In this document: piece by piece, positions 12,681 through 24,357 of the stretch
Layout of the letters: every line of letters begins with the position of its first letter
Numbering within the stretch: position 1 is the stretch's first letter
DNA from: Pontederia crassipes
Lineage: Eukaryota; Streptophyta; Magnoliopsida; Commelinales; Pontederiaceae
NCBI GenBank assembly: GCA_030549335.1
Contig: CM060194.1
Span: 14,448,171 to 14,512,170, forward strand
Length of the DNA: 64,000 nt
Reading direction: 5' to 3'
Notes under the pieces: generated by a model
Databases searched by the model: none
Seen by the model: only the letters and a program-made list of their open reading frames with translations
Told to the model about the DNA's origin: nothing
Made by a program: the position numbers and the translations under genes

Positions 12681-14368
12681 AAGATTTCAGATATTTGGGT
12701 TTTGAGGAAAATATTATGTCTAAGATACAACTCAATGCTTGAGACCTCAATGTTTAAACTAATGAAGAAAATGATAGTCGGTCACACTATCAAGTGTTTC
12801 TTCATGATTGATATTTGTTATTGAGGAATTAGAGCTGGTGAAAGGTAGCGTGTATCATTCATAGAGATTTAACACTTTTTGAAAGAAGACATGCTCAAAG
12901 CGTTTTGCATATGTTCTGGATTGCACCATTTTCTTTTTGTAGAGTGGCATAATAAGGTGAATTTTTAGTTTTAAAAAAAATAAGGTGAATTTTGCTACCT
13001 CAAGAGACTTAAGTAAATTGGATAAATATCTTCTGCAGTATTTAATTTTGAATTTAGCACAGAAGGAAACCTGTGGTAACCTTATGATCCATGTGCAAAT
13101 AGTAGAAATGACACCTTCCCTTAGTAAGTCTGGGTTTTTTTCCTGGAGAATATGATGCATCATTCTCCTTTTTCTTGTTTGATGTGTTTACTTTCCAAAA
13201 GAGGAAAATATAGGATATTGAGGATTTAAGGAATCCTTTTTCTCTTCCTTGCTTATGTTGGCTTCTGGCGCTCACTGTTCTGTGCTTTCTACTGAGCAAA
13301 ACTTTAAATGAGAAAATGACGAGAGTAGCACTTTAATTTGTTGATGCACTCATGCACATATGATGAAGAACTTCCTGTTTTCGTGGTTTGAATTGATCAT
13401 ATTCATATTGTTCTGTGATTCTCTTTTGAGATGAGAAGGGCTTGTGTTTGGATGTGCCATAAAATCCTAGGCTGCAAACCAATGTCTGATCTTGTTCAAT
13501 TTATTTGATAAAAAAATAAGTATGAACTAGTAAAAACCAATTGAGCTGGACCAGTTTAATCCACTTTTTTTTTTTATTTTTAAGGTATTTGTGAATTTTC
13601 CGCTAGGGTTTGAGAGGTCATTTTTTAAGGGAGAAAAAACAAAAAAGAAAATAAAAGAGGAAACTGTGGTTGCAGAGCCAAATCTGCTTATTGTTATCTT
13701 CTTTGGTTTTAATATAGCTGACTCTTTGGTTCAATGACTTGTCTGGTGCTAAAATCATCTGCAAACTGTTATACTGTGATGACACTTACCATAGCAAGTG
13801 CTTGGAAGGGCAATTGTGTGAGCTGTTGCAGTTTTTTGTATGTTTTATAGTACTCAAATGAAATAGAGTTAATTGGGGGATGACAATGGTAGTAATTGAG
13901 ACCATAAACATTAATAAAATAGTTAAAGAAGTGTCATATATTTGAATAATTTGTTTATTCACTTGAAAGAAAACTCAGCTTTTGACATGGTCCAAAAGAA
14001 ATGTTCAAACCATCAATCATTTTAGTTTGAAATTTAAAACCACTAGTAGATGTTATCTTTTTGAAACTATGATAAAGACCATCTTCTAATGTGAGAGTGA
14101 CATTGTGTCTCGTGGAACCTTCTCAAAAAAATTGTCTCGATGAAAGAAGTGTGATTTTTCTACTTGTCCTTTTTTTTGCTGTTGAACATTGGCATATTCT
14201 AATGGAAAGTCCTTATTAGTTATTTTGTTCATGTGACTTGTTAGATTAGATGAATTTTGCATGTTCAACTTATCTTTTAAATAGGAAAAGAAAATGGTTA
14301 ACTATAACCTTGGAAAACTTTATTTTGTTTCAACATCTGGATCATGCCATCTCTAAATTTTTTGCAGA

Positions 14369-14530
14369 TTCCTAGCCTACCACAATGATATTTTGCCTCT
14401 TATCACCTCAGAAATAATAAGATGACAAAGTCGCTTAAGTTTATCATTACCACAATGTTTCACTATGGCCAACCACTCCAGAAGTGAGGAACAAGTCATT
14501 GATTATATAGTTATTCACAAACAGTGATCA
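14369..14530 (+). other. Probable 5' UTR part of first coding exon
   Basis: The acceptor TTTTTTGCAG precedes 14369, and the sequence runs without a splice donor to the NIPA start codon at 14531. It contains several upstream ATGs, none in an extended frame, which could damp translation. Inferred only. Confidence 0.4.
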
Positions 14531-17500
14531 ATGGGCGAGTGGGTTATTGGAGCATTCATCAACATAATCGGAAGTATTGCCATAAACTTTGGGACAAACC
14601 TTCTAAAATTGGGTCATGATCAGGTATGCATTTTGTTGTTTGATATGAGATACAAGTTGTTTGTGGAATTTGACTTCCTTGTTGAAGTTGAATTCTGTTT
14701 TATATTGAAAATATTACTTATTATGCTTTCCTGGTCCTATCCCAGTTCTGTAACAAGTTGCTTGATTTGAATTCACCCGTATAGTTATGATTACATCTGC
14801 TTATTCTCATAACTTCATGTTTGAAGCGGGAGAGGTATTCAACTCTTAATAATGATGGAAGTGCTAGCAAGCTCAGTGTCAAATCAGTTGTCCATTTTCA
14901 AACATGGCGAATTGGTAACGGCAGCCTTTTTGTTTATGTATTCATCATATGTGAAGAAAATATATTTTAAATTGATTCTATGGAAATATTCTTGTGTAGG
15001 CATATTTTTCTTTGCTTTGGGGAATTGTCTCAACTTTGTTTCCTTTGCATATGCTGCACAGGTAATGTGATGCATTTTTATATCCAAATTTAAGAGTATA
15101 AATAGTAATATAAGAATTAACAACGAGCCTGTGTGCATTGAACTTTATTTCGTAACTCATGCTAAGAACTTACCTATAAGTTATTATAATTTTTTTGGCC
15201 AACGTTTCAGTAAATGGATGGTCACTAAGTTCTAGACACACTGACAGCTGTGTAAGAGTTATGGGGTATATTCATTCTCTTGTTGGTTGTCTTGTTTCCA
15301 CATCTATTATCCTCTCTGTTGAAATGTTTGTCATTTGTTACCTTGTGGTTTATTATTTTTCCATTGGATCATGAAGACAAGTCTTGCATATTGATAGGTC
15401 AAGTAGATCATCGTGATAATTGGGATCACTAAAAACATTAAGGTGTTTTTTGAATTTCGACCTTTTCGGCTATGATGATTATCATAACTGCTTTATTTCC
15501 CATTGCAGTCACTTCTTGCAGCTCTTGGGTCAATTCAGTTTGTATCCAACATTGCATTTGCTTACTTTGTGTTAAGTAAGACAATAACTGTAAAGTACGT
15601 AACTTGCAAACTAGTTCCTATGATACTTTATGGAGTATTAACATAACAATAAACAAATGTTTTGGTCATGACAATGTGCGCAGGGTTATGGTAGCTACAG
15701 CTTTTATTGTTTGCGGTAACATCTTCCTGGTATCATTTGGGAATCACCAGTCACCTGGTATCAACTTTAAGCTTATAATGGAATGAGAGATAAAGCAAAA
15801 AAATGCTTTTACTGATAATTCATTATGCTTTTCAGTCTACACACCAGAGCAGTTGATTTCGAAGTACAGCAGCTTGGTCTTTGTCCTATATTGGTTGACC
15901 TTATTGCTAGTTGTTGTCATTAGTCAGTACATTTACAGGTGAGCTCCTACATATGCATCTGAAGTTATTATTTTCCTCTAAAAAAATAGTTATTATTTCT
16001 CCAAAAATCTTGTTTTATTATTTTTTGCGAGGAAAAATCTTGTTATATGCTTTATCTTCCTGGTTGTTTTCCAAATACTTCAACCGACAGGAAAGGGGAA
16101 GCACATTTTGCAGTTTCTGGGTATGATGGCCCATATTGGCGCACATTGCTGCCATTTTCATATGCCATCGTTTCTGGTGCTGTGGGATCCTGTTCGGTGC
16201 TATTTGCCAAATCATTGTAAGTTGGTTCTTGAAGCTAATAGCACGTTTATAATACGAGTCTCAAACACTTGTATTTCTCACATGTACACGGCTTTGGTCT
16301 TTTTGTCCAGATCCAACATGTTAAGGCTGACAATGAGCAGCAGTTATCAGTTTCATAGCTGGTTTACATACTGTATGCTATTCCTGTTCTTTGGCACAGC
16401 AGGATTTTGGGTAATTATTTCCATCCGCAAAGCTTTAATTTGGATTGATCTAAACTTTTTCCAAATTATAACAAATTTTAAATTGGCCTTGCTGATATAA
16501 AATTTTATGGAATCTCAGATGGCAAGATTGAATGAAGGGTTGTCCTTGTTTGATGCAATCCTCATTGTTCCCATGTTCCAGATTGCATGGACCTTCTTTT
16601 CAATCTGTACTGGATTTGTATATTTTCAAGAATATAAAGTGAGAATCCATGATGCATTATTTTGCATGTATTATGTTTTCTCTATTCATGATACATTTCT
16701 CTTCAAGAGTTAATTTACATACACTACTTTATCAGGCACTTAATACACTGAGAATAACAATGTTCATACTTGGTATGGCATTTGTATTTATTGGCATTTC
16801 GTTGTTAGCGCCTGATGATTCTAAAGGTAAACCAACCAACACTATCCTTCGATTCTACAACCATGAAGTGGGCTAACTTTGAAATATGTTTCAGGAAGTG
16901 AGCCCAAGGAGTCTTCTTTGCCTTCATCCTCAGCTCAAGGACTTAACGCTGACACCAATAGGTAATGTGGGATCTTCTCATCATTTCTTTATCTGGATGC
17001 TGATAGTTTTATTTGTGGCTTGCTTCTTACTGAATGGACCGGTTATAATATTTCAAATTTGCAGTTTTAATTTTTGTTTCATGATATACATATTGTCAAC
17101 TGTGTCAATACTTTGATTTTGCTTTATGTTGTTGAATAGCAAATTTTGTACCTAGAGATCCAAACCATTTTGCTCTGTAGGGTCTGTCTGATATGACATT
17201 ATTAACCCACTTTGCCCAAACTGCAGATTTACTAAGTTGTTGATTGAGGACACTGAAATAAATGATACTAAATCATTGGGACAAGCATTACGTACAAAAG
17301 CAAAAATGATTTTTATGAAAGCAAAGGTACTTCGACATGTGAGAAACACAATTTTTTTTTCGGTTACTAAATAAACTAGATTTATCCACCACACTGTTTC
17401 TGTTGCAGGCTGCTGGTTCTATCTCATTGGGTCTTGGCGAGGAGGCAATTGGTGCTTCCTCAGTACTTGCAATGCCTATGGTTTCTTCAAGGACAACAGG

Positions 17501-17621
17501 TTTTAGGGGAAATGTTTTTGATCGGGCAAAATTCATTCCTTTAAGAAACCCTGGTTGGAATCCTATGACTGAGGATGATGACAATACAGAACTGCAGGAA
17601 ACGAGGTCTTTACTTTCCTAG
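14531..17621 (+). CDS. NIPA8: NIPA8/9-type probable magnesium transporter, 13 coding exons
   Basis: Spliced gene encoding 440 aa. Exons, all with GT-AG borders and consistent phases: 14531-14623, 14827-14914, 15000-15061, 15509-15594, 15684-15757, 15836-15938, 16091-16216, 16311-16410, 16519-16638, 16736-16826, 16895-16961, 17227-17326, 17409-17621. The product starts MGEWVIGAFINIIGSIAINF and matches plant NIPA8/NIPA9 throughout (Mg_trans_NIPA, formerly DUF803), including HFQTWRIG, FGNHQSP, SSSYQFHSWFTY and RLNEGLSLFDAILIVPMFQ. About nine membrane helices are visible near residues 5-25, 61-81, 82-105, 113-131, 150-172, 194-214, 228-244, 250-275 and 291-308, then a hydrophilic C-terminal tail of about 125 residues. 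The family is predicted to carry Mg2+ across endosomal or plasma membranes. Length equals the Arabidopsis homologue (about 441 aa), with no frameshift or stop. The choice between NIPA8 and NIPA9 orthology is not settled. Confidence 0.95.
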
Positions 17622-18150
17622 TGACTTTGTATTGGTGGCAGTAAATTTGCTCTGTCAAAAATTCTTTTAGCTATTTTTTTCATTATTTTGTAATGAGAAT
17701 GTATAGGTGTATGACGATCCTCGAGAGTGCCAAATGCAGTTTATAGTGTATATGAATTTCCCATGTAAAAGAAATGTCAGATCCATTCAACAAAGATCTG
17801 ATAACAAATAATTTTTTCTTCTTCCCCAATGAGTGCTTGTTTCTATTGGATCTAAAGAAATTTACAATGTTTCTACAATCAGGTAAAAAAGTCAACAGTA
17901 CACCAGCTGAGAGTTTTTTTTAGAACAGTGATATATGGCATGCATTAAATACATGGTACTTGTGTGACATTATCATGCTGTACACCAGCAGCTCACCAAC
18001 TGCTGGTAAAAATGTTATTAGAGAGAATTCCTCCAAACAGTAATGAGAACCTTCTGCTTGCTTATAAAGTAACCGAATTTAAATATGTTACTTTACCTAA
18101 CAAGCTTGTTGCCATTGATATCTCTTGGAAACACTTGAAAAGCTTTTATG
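17622..18150 (+). other. NIPA 3' UTR and downstream spacer
   Basis: Non-coding sequence after the stop codon at 17619-17621. T-rich with TTTTGTAATGAGAATGTA near 17686, a plausible plant polyadenylation context, but no canonical AATAAA that decides the end. Confidence 0.45.
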
Positions 18151-18480
18151 CCTGGCTGAAAATTTGTTGACATCTTCTTACATGAACCTGATCTTACCAA
18201 CATCATTCATAAAGTGGGGTAGGAATAACTTTTTTGGTTCTCTGTTCTTCTTGTACAATATATGTGCATATGTTGTGGCTGAAAATTTGTTGACATCTGC
18301 TTTCATGAACCTAATCTTACCAACATCATTCAGAAAGTGGGGTAGGAATAACTTTTTTGGTTCTCTCTGTTCTTTCTTGTACAATACAACAACAACAACA
18401 AAGCCTTATCCCACTAGGTGGGGTCGGCTTACCAACAACAAAGACTTTTTTGGTTCTCTCTGTTCTTTCTTGTACAATAT
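18150..18480. repeat. Tandem duplication, about 125 bp unit
   Basis: The unit GCTGAAAATTTGTTGACATC...GGGGTAGGAATAACTTTTTTGG...TTGTACAATA occurs at about 18155-18275 and again at about 18280-18386. A third partial copy of its end (18444-18479) is created by the insertion at 18386-18443. Confidence 0.85.
18386..18443 (-). mobile_element. Tiny RTE/Au-SINE tail with 36 bp flanking duplication
   Basis: Read on the minus strand, AGCCGACCCCACCTAGTGGG then ATAAGGCTTTGTTGTTG is the same tail as at 12063-12226, truncated to about 45 bp. It is flanked by an exact 36 bp direct repeat (18351-18386 and 18444-18479, starting ACTTTTTTGGTTCTC). This fits a severely 5'-truncated retroposition event with an unusually long target duplication. 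Confidence 0.75.
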
Positions 18481-18605
18481 ATGTTTTTATTCTGTCTTAC
18501 TTGGCTTTGCTGTAAAAGAAACAACTCTTTCAGAATTTTACAATTGACAACATAAGGGTTACAGACATGCATTCCATAGATATTATTGTGGATCTGACAA
18601 TACAG

Positions 18606-20057
18606 GTTCTTAACATAACTTCCAAGGCAAGTTCAGAAGATCTTTTTACCTTCTCCAAATACTTTGATCTAGTTGGTAACATTAAATCGCAGAGGTAAAT
18701 TTTTAGTTGCCCTGCATTTACATTGTTTAGCTGCTTCAGCTTACACTAATTTTCTACCTATCTACATCTCGGAAAATCAGTCTCAGGTGACATTTGTGAT
18801 ATTCCCATGGTGGTATGCATTTGAAATTGCTCTTACATTGAATGTAAGTAAATAAACATTTATCTTGTTCTTCGTTTGTTTTCCCATTTATTGACAAGAA
18901 GTTAAAATCTATTTTTGTTCAAGAAATTCAAGGATCTTTGTTATTTGAATGATTACTTGAACACAGAGGTCAGGTTGCTTCTCCTGTTATCTCATACATC
19001 TATCGTTCATTTTCTCTGAGACTGTTGAACACAATGACTTGCAAATGGAATCAAATAAGTAGAATGTCATTATATTCTGGGAGTGAACTTTTAAGAAGAG
19101 GAATAGTATAACCAGTCATAAACTGAAAATTTTATTAGAAGTTAGAACCATTAACTGGTTACACTCAATGAAATAGTGAAAGGTTAGTTCATCTCTATTT
19201 ATCTTCTCATCAACTTGTGTTAGTATAAGATATTGATAAACCTAGAGACCAAAAAGTCAGTTGTTTTTCTAAGTTCTTATAGTTTTGAGAAAAAGGTTTC
19301 TTTTTTCGTTGGGGTAGGAGAGAGTTCTATTGATGTAAGTTCTAGAACCTGAAACTTCAATGGTTTTTTCAGTAAGAAGTGGTGAGAAGAAATATGTGAT
19401 GGATTAGAATTTTCACTCTTTTCTTTTCTATTTGAATCTTAATGATCATGGCAATATGGCACCATTGTCTATGGACTTGATGATTTATTTTTCTTCATGC
19501 AGGATGTGCTCACATCTGAACAAGTTCAGATACTGCCTGTACAAAACATGAAGTATATGCCTATTGATTGTTGCGTGTTCCAGAAAAGCAACAGGTGAAG
19601 GCAATTTTCTGATTAGTTTTGTGGACAACAACTTCTTGCGATCATGAAAAGATAAAGTAGCTGATTTAAGATTGCTTTACATGCTAGTATAGAGGAACCC
19701 TATGCTTAGAAGTGAGAGATCATTGCATTAATATCACTGTGCATACTTGTTTTCTAGTTTGGAGCAACAAGATTATCCACTATTTCACTGTTTTCACATA
19801 TGATGCTGATGGTCATCCAACTTTTGCACTGTCCGACAAACTGCCCTCCCAAAGTGGCCACTTCTGTAGTCAGCTCCCGGTAACTTGCTTATGTAAACTA
19901 ATGTGTATTGCCCGGAACTCTCCGATAATGTGACTGCTCTCCTTTGGATTTTTTTGATCCTACAGAGGAATGGATTGTCTTTTGAGTACGTCATCGGACT
20001 TGCAAATGACATTAGAATGTCCAAGTATACTGAGCAATGCGGAGTTGTCATGTACAG
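18606..20057 (+). pseudogene. Exon-like fragments of an unrecognised gene
   Basis: Four short segments with good splice borders lie in order: 18606-18694 (VLNITSKASSEDLFTFSKYF..., donor GTAAAT), 19503-19594 (DVLTSEQVQILPVQNMKYMP..., donor GTGAAG), 19758-19879 (acceptor TTTCTAG), and 19966-20057 (RNGLSFEYVIGLANDIRMSK..., donor GTAAAA). The first weakly recalls plant F-box N-terminal regions, but I cannot name the gene. The phase carried from the second segment hits a stop in the third. No start codon exon and no continuation after 20057 are evident before the DUF761 unit begins. It is most likely a broken or truncated gene, or a decayed downstream duplicate. Confidence 0.35.
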
Positions 20058-20359
20058 GTAAAATACTGAATCACAATGCTACTTGAGCAATCTTATCAGC
20101 AAAGGTTGATAGTTCGAATTGTATTGGTTAGAATTTATTGTGGCATGAAATCTTCAATTTATATATCATGTATAGAATTTTAAAAAAGAATGATTCCAAT
20201 ATTGTGCACAACTTTATTAATTATTCTCTCTGATTGGCTTATAACATTAAGAAAATACTTTCAAGTTATTTTCTGTGTAAGAGGTGGAATAAAATAATAA
20301 TATTGAATCATAATGATCTATGGTGGAATATGTTGTTCTTTCTATGGTGGAATAAAATA

Positions 20360-21276
20360 AAAGGGGAGAAAACCAAATGAAAAGCGAGAATACCGAAGCC
20401 GGCGTTGTTCCTATCACTGGTAAAGTCAGAATAAATTCTTTATACAATGAAAAAAGAAAGGTAAAGTGAGAATGAAAGCAAGCGATACCAGCCAAATTAA
20501 TTGTATCATAATAAAAAGATATTACTAATTACTCGGGAAATTATGAAAGATTATTCTAAAGGAAATCAGTTAAAGAGATATAAGTAATTACTTACGAATG
20601 AAGAATATCTAGATAACTGAAAAAAAGAGCTAGGGAAATTAATCGATAGTTAAAACTAATGAGATTAATGAATGTGTAAAATGAAATCAAAGTGGCAAAG
20701 TAGAAAATAAGTTTTCTTGACATGTTATTTTACTATAATCACTCGAATAATATTAAATGAAAAAGTGATAGATGATTGTGCACGGGATCCCACGTAGGAA
20801 AATTTAGGACAATATCTAACACCTAAATATCTGTGCTAACATTTATCCTACAGGAAGAAAATTAGGGTTATGTATTTTTACATTTGAAAATAGTAAAAAA
20901 CTCTCTCTTATTTTATGTGATAAAAAAATTAATCAGTTTGATAAATGAATATATTATTTTATTCTTATAATATACATAATTTTCTTCATATATTTCATTT
21001 ATTATAATATTAAAATTTTTTTGATCATTTTACTAAAATAATAACTTATAAGTCTTTTTATTAACAAACACGTAATTACTTATTTTTTGAAATCAACTTG
21101 TGCTTCGAACTAAACCACAATAATCTGCTTTCAATTTAAAGTAGGCATTTATAACATTTTATTTGCTTGTTTCCATTCCAAACATAGGATTCTCGAACAA
21201 CTCTTGAGACAAAATTGGATGAATTAATTTATGTACTGCTCGAGCAGAACAACTCCCTTGCCGCGCGATTGCAGTA
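20360..21276. repeat. DUF761 tandem unit 1: 3' flank of gene copy 1
   Basis: Bases 20360-20900 match 24530-25072 closely (CGTTGTTCCTATCACTG, TACTAATTACTC, GACATGTTATTTTACTATAA, GTGATAGATGATTGTGCAC). This identifies the tandem unit flanking the gene on its downstream side. Bases 20900-21180 are AT-rich with no gene. The sequence TACATTTGAAAATAGT at 20880 is the empty site for the solo LTR found in unit 2. Confidence 0.85.
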
Positions 21277-21795
21277 CTACAAAAATGCCGACAGCTTGTT
21301 GTAATCGTGACTCTGAGCCCTCAGCTCCTCGTAAAACCTCCTGATGAACTCTTCTGCTCGATCATCAATCTCGTCCGCAAGCCTCTCGTCGTCGTCAGCG
21401 GCGTCCGAATTGTCCTCATCGCCGACTTCGCACCCCGGCGAGCCGGAAGGGACCTCGTGATCGAGCTCCTCATCAATCCTAGCGTCGTCAGTGAAGGAGT
21501 GCTTCGAATAGGCATGTAGAGGACATCCAGGGGCACTGCTGCAGACAGAGAAGCACTCATCATCGCACTCCCACAGGCGAAAGGAATGGCCTGCCGGAAG
21601 CGCCCGCGCCGTGCTCCTGCCAGAGCTCATGTGGAGCGCGATCAGGTTCGTGTACCTGCGGCAGGCCTTAACGTAAGCTTCCACGATGAGCTTTGTCTTC
21701 GACGTGAGGCCTTTCCTCGCCATGAAGAACGCAACCCTCATGGATCTCCACAGCTTTCTGGATGCTATTGCTACGTAACGGTGCTGCAACTCCAT
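21277..21795 (-). CDS. DUF761 (cotton-fibre-like) small protein, copy 1
   Basis: Single-exon ORF of 172 aa starting MELQHRYVAIASRKLWRSMR. The N terminus is basic; the middle is rich in Ser, Asp and Glu; the C terminus carries the DUF761 signature DDRAEEFIRRFYEELRAQ at residues 144-161. DUF761 proteins are plant-specific and of poorly known function. On the minus strand a TATA-like TATATTTAAA lies near 21935-21945, about 145 bp upstream of the ATG. The ORF is GC-rich against AT-rich flanks. It is paralogous to 27450-27989 and to the pseudogene at 47358-47682. Full length relative to copy 2, with no disablement seen. Confidence 0.88.
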   Translation of the reverse strand: MELQHRYVAIASRKLWRSMRVAFFMARKGLTSKTKLIVEAYVKACRRYTNLIALHMSSGRSTARALPAGHSFRLWECDDECFSVCSSAPGCPLHAYSKHSFTDDARIDEELDHEVPSGSPGCEVGDEDNSDAADDDERLADEIDDRAEEFIRRFYEELRAQSHDYNKLSAFL

Positions 21796-23228
21796 GCCGC
21801 TTGTGTTTCAAATCTCACTTCTTGCTACCGACACAACTTAAGGCTTCGAATAGCTCCGGATCGATGCTATGCTCGCAAGTACGTACTTGGTTGAGGACGG
21901 GACATGTACGAGCTGTGGCTCTGCGTATAGGGAGGTTTAAATATATGTGAGTGAGAGCGGAGGCACGCAGAAGGTGGCAAGGTGGTGGGAAAGAAACGTT
22001 GGTGTTAAAGAGGAAGACGATATCACCAAAAGAGAAGAAAAAGAAAAAAAAAAAGGAGGAAGACGACAAAAGTGCACATTTCCTCCACAAGCAAGAAATG
22101 TTTCATCGCTGATTAACTAAGTGGAGATCCAAGGGGAGAAAAATCCAGCCGTTAAAAAGTTTGACTACATTAATATATAATGTTGTTTCCTTTTTTTCTT
22201 TTTTTGAAAGAAACATGGTATTATTTTATATATGTTGCATTACTATAGTATTCTTTTACATTATGAGTTTTGCTCTTTATATATAAATAAATAAATATAA
22301 GCTCTTAATAATGTTTAATGAAATCGCATACTAAGGATGAAATTTTAATAAGCGTGTCAAAAGAATTAATATGAAATTAAAGTGTGTTAACTGATCTAAT
22401 GTACTCATATGAAAAATCATCTTATAGTGCCTTTACTATGATTTCAGATTTGTGCATTCAAACGACTTTGCGTACAATTTTCTTAATCTTTTTGGATAGT
22501 TTCCTTTAAATTATAACTTAATTACGAGTCCTTGATATTAAAAAAAATTTAAATCACCAATCCTTATTATATTTGTCCAACTCGTTAATTACTCATCGAC
22601 ATTATATATATTCCTAATGAAATTGTATACATATTTTTAATAAGTTATTATGTTCCAACATCATTTTTTATGCATTTGGGTTATAATGAATGAAAGATGT
22701 TGAAAAGATAAAAGAATTATATGTATCCTCTAACGTTAACTTTACACGACAAAGCAATGAAAACTTAACAAATAATAATGCAATGCAAACGTGATTTGAA
22801 AGGTGCCCAAATTAATAGCACGTGCATTTTTCACATGATGGCTTGCAGTCTATTAAAACGAGTACACAACGCATTGTGATAAAGTAAGCATTTCTTCTTT
22901 GATGCTGTTTAGTTTGCTTTATTTATTTGGGGCGTTGCATAATGCATATGCCCTTTTAGAAAAGCTGTTTGATAATGTCCTTGCACCCGAAATTTGTAGA
23001 CACGTTTCTTGTCATCGAGTGCGTTCAATTAATGTCAGAAAACAACAAATAGCGTTAGTTTGGACTTTGGAGAGAGAGAAGCATGCATCTTCCCAACAGA
23101 CCTTTGATACGAAAGGAGAAATCGCATCTAACACATAATATTTATAAAATTCACTCTAAATCAAGTTACATTTTTAGACGGGAGTTGCTTATGATTACAA
23201 GGATGCAAATAATTTAGTCATCATGAAA
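21796..23228 (-). promoter_or_regulatory. 5' flank of DUF761 copy 1, unit 1
   Basis: Upstream region of copy 1 on the minus strand. Bases 21796-22410 match 27990-28550, and bases 22440-23090 match 36030-36600, so it is one continuous unit here and split in unit 2. It includes a purine-rich tract (22030-22065) in the probable leader. No other gene; the short open frame at 22899-23138 has no support. Confidence 0.6.
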
Positions 23229-24350
23229 CACTATAAGAAAATCATGATTTTTCGACGGATAATTTTTGACGGTTCTAAATCCATCGCAAATTGCGACGGA
23301 TTTTTCGACGGTTCCGTTTCCGACGGATTTTTCGACGGTTATGACCGTCGGAAATAATTTATATTATTATTTAATTTTTTGACGATTAGGAACGTCGATA
23401 TTTTCGACGGATATCCATCCGTCGCAATTTCCGACGACTTTTCCGACGGTTACGACCGTCGGAAATAAAAAAAATTAAATTATGTATTTTTTATATTATT
23501 ATTAAATTTTTTCGACGGATTTTCCGACGGTCAAGACCGTCGAAAATAAAAAAATTAATTATATAATTAATTATATTATTATTTAATTTTTTGACGGTTA
23601 GGAACGTCGATATTTCCGACGGATATCCATCCGTCGCAAAATCTGCCGCAATTTCCGAAGGTCGTAACCATCGGTAAATGTATAATAATATCGTATAAGA
23701 AGTATTTTATTAATATAACTAGCGACGGTCCAAACCGTCGCAATTACCGACGGTTTTGACCGTCGATAACGATTACCGACGGTTCAAACCGTCGGTAAAA
23801 TAAAAAATAAATATTATATATAACTAAATATATTTTCGACGGTCACAATCGTCGGTAATTATAAAAATATTTAATATTTACGTTTTCGATGGTCAAAATT
23901 GTCGGTAATTAAAATTTTGTTATCCCGCTTTTTTTTTCCCTTTTACCGCTTTCTTTCCACTTTTTCCCTTTATATATATTCCTCCTCCCTCTTCTCTCTC
24001 TCCCTCCTCCCTCCACTCCTCTCTCTCTCCCTCCTCTCCTCTCTCTCTCCCGGCCGCGAGCACACTCTCCCGCGCGTCGGACGTCGGCGACCCTCCCACG
24101 CCGGACGCCGACGACCCTCTCCGGCACCGGTGACCCTCTCCCGCGCCGGCGTCTCTCTCTACTGTCGGCCGGATCCGGTCGTGGCCGTTCGGATCCGGCC
24201 CCCAATGGCCGGATCCGGCCTCCAGCGACGTGTGAGCTCAGCAGTGTAGATATCGATGGCACAGATTAGAGACGAAGGATGTGGGGGCAAAAGAGGAGAG
24301 GATGAGGGAGAGAGGGGAGGACGGGGCGTCGATCGGAGAAAGAGGCCGGC
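23229..24350 (+). mobile_element. CACTA-type element, left end with subterminal repeats
   Basis: Starts CACTATAAGAAAA, a CACTA terminus. For 650 bp it carries many direct and inverted copies of CCGACGGTT/AACCGTCGG and TTTTCGACGG (23255-23910), the subterminal repeats typical of En/Spm elements. A TATATATAT promoter-like site near 23970 is followed by a CT-rich stretch and a GC-rich region to about 24350. No transposase and no right CACTA end were found, so it is a truncated copy. The ORF at 23899-24249 is compositional. Confidence 0.8.
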
Positions 24351-24357
24351 CCTTGCG

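Larger units (their letters stand above)
11101..14368 (+). other. Probable leader intron of NIPA gene
   Basis: About 3.3 kb with no coding potential, T-rich on the plus strand as plant introns are. It lies between the candidate leader donor at 11101 and the acceptor at about 14368. It contains a local duplication (11645-12680) and an RTE/Au-SINE type insertion (12063-12226). Confidence 0.4.

Noticed and set aside
12513-13299. Open frames of 80-103 codons within the NIPA leader intron region
   Set aside because: No domain, AT-rich composition, and they cross the local duplication boundary.
21307-21894. Plus-strand frames over the DUF761 gene
   Set aside because: Antisense shadows of a conserved minus-strand gene; only the minus frame is conserved between copies.
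22899-23138. 79-codon plus-strand frame in the DUF761 upstream flank
   Set aside because: The corresponding region in unit 2 (36470-36600) does not keep the frame.
23899-24249. Open frames on both strands in CT/GC-rich sequence
   Set aside because: Amino-acid content reflects CT-rich and GC-rich low-complexity DNA inside a CACTA element; both strands are equally open.
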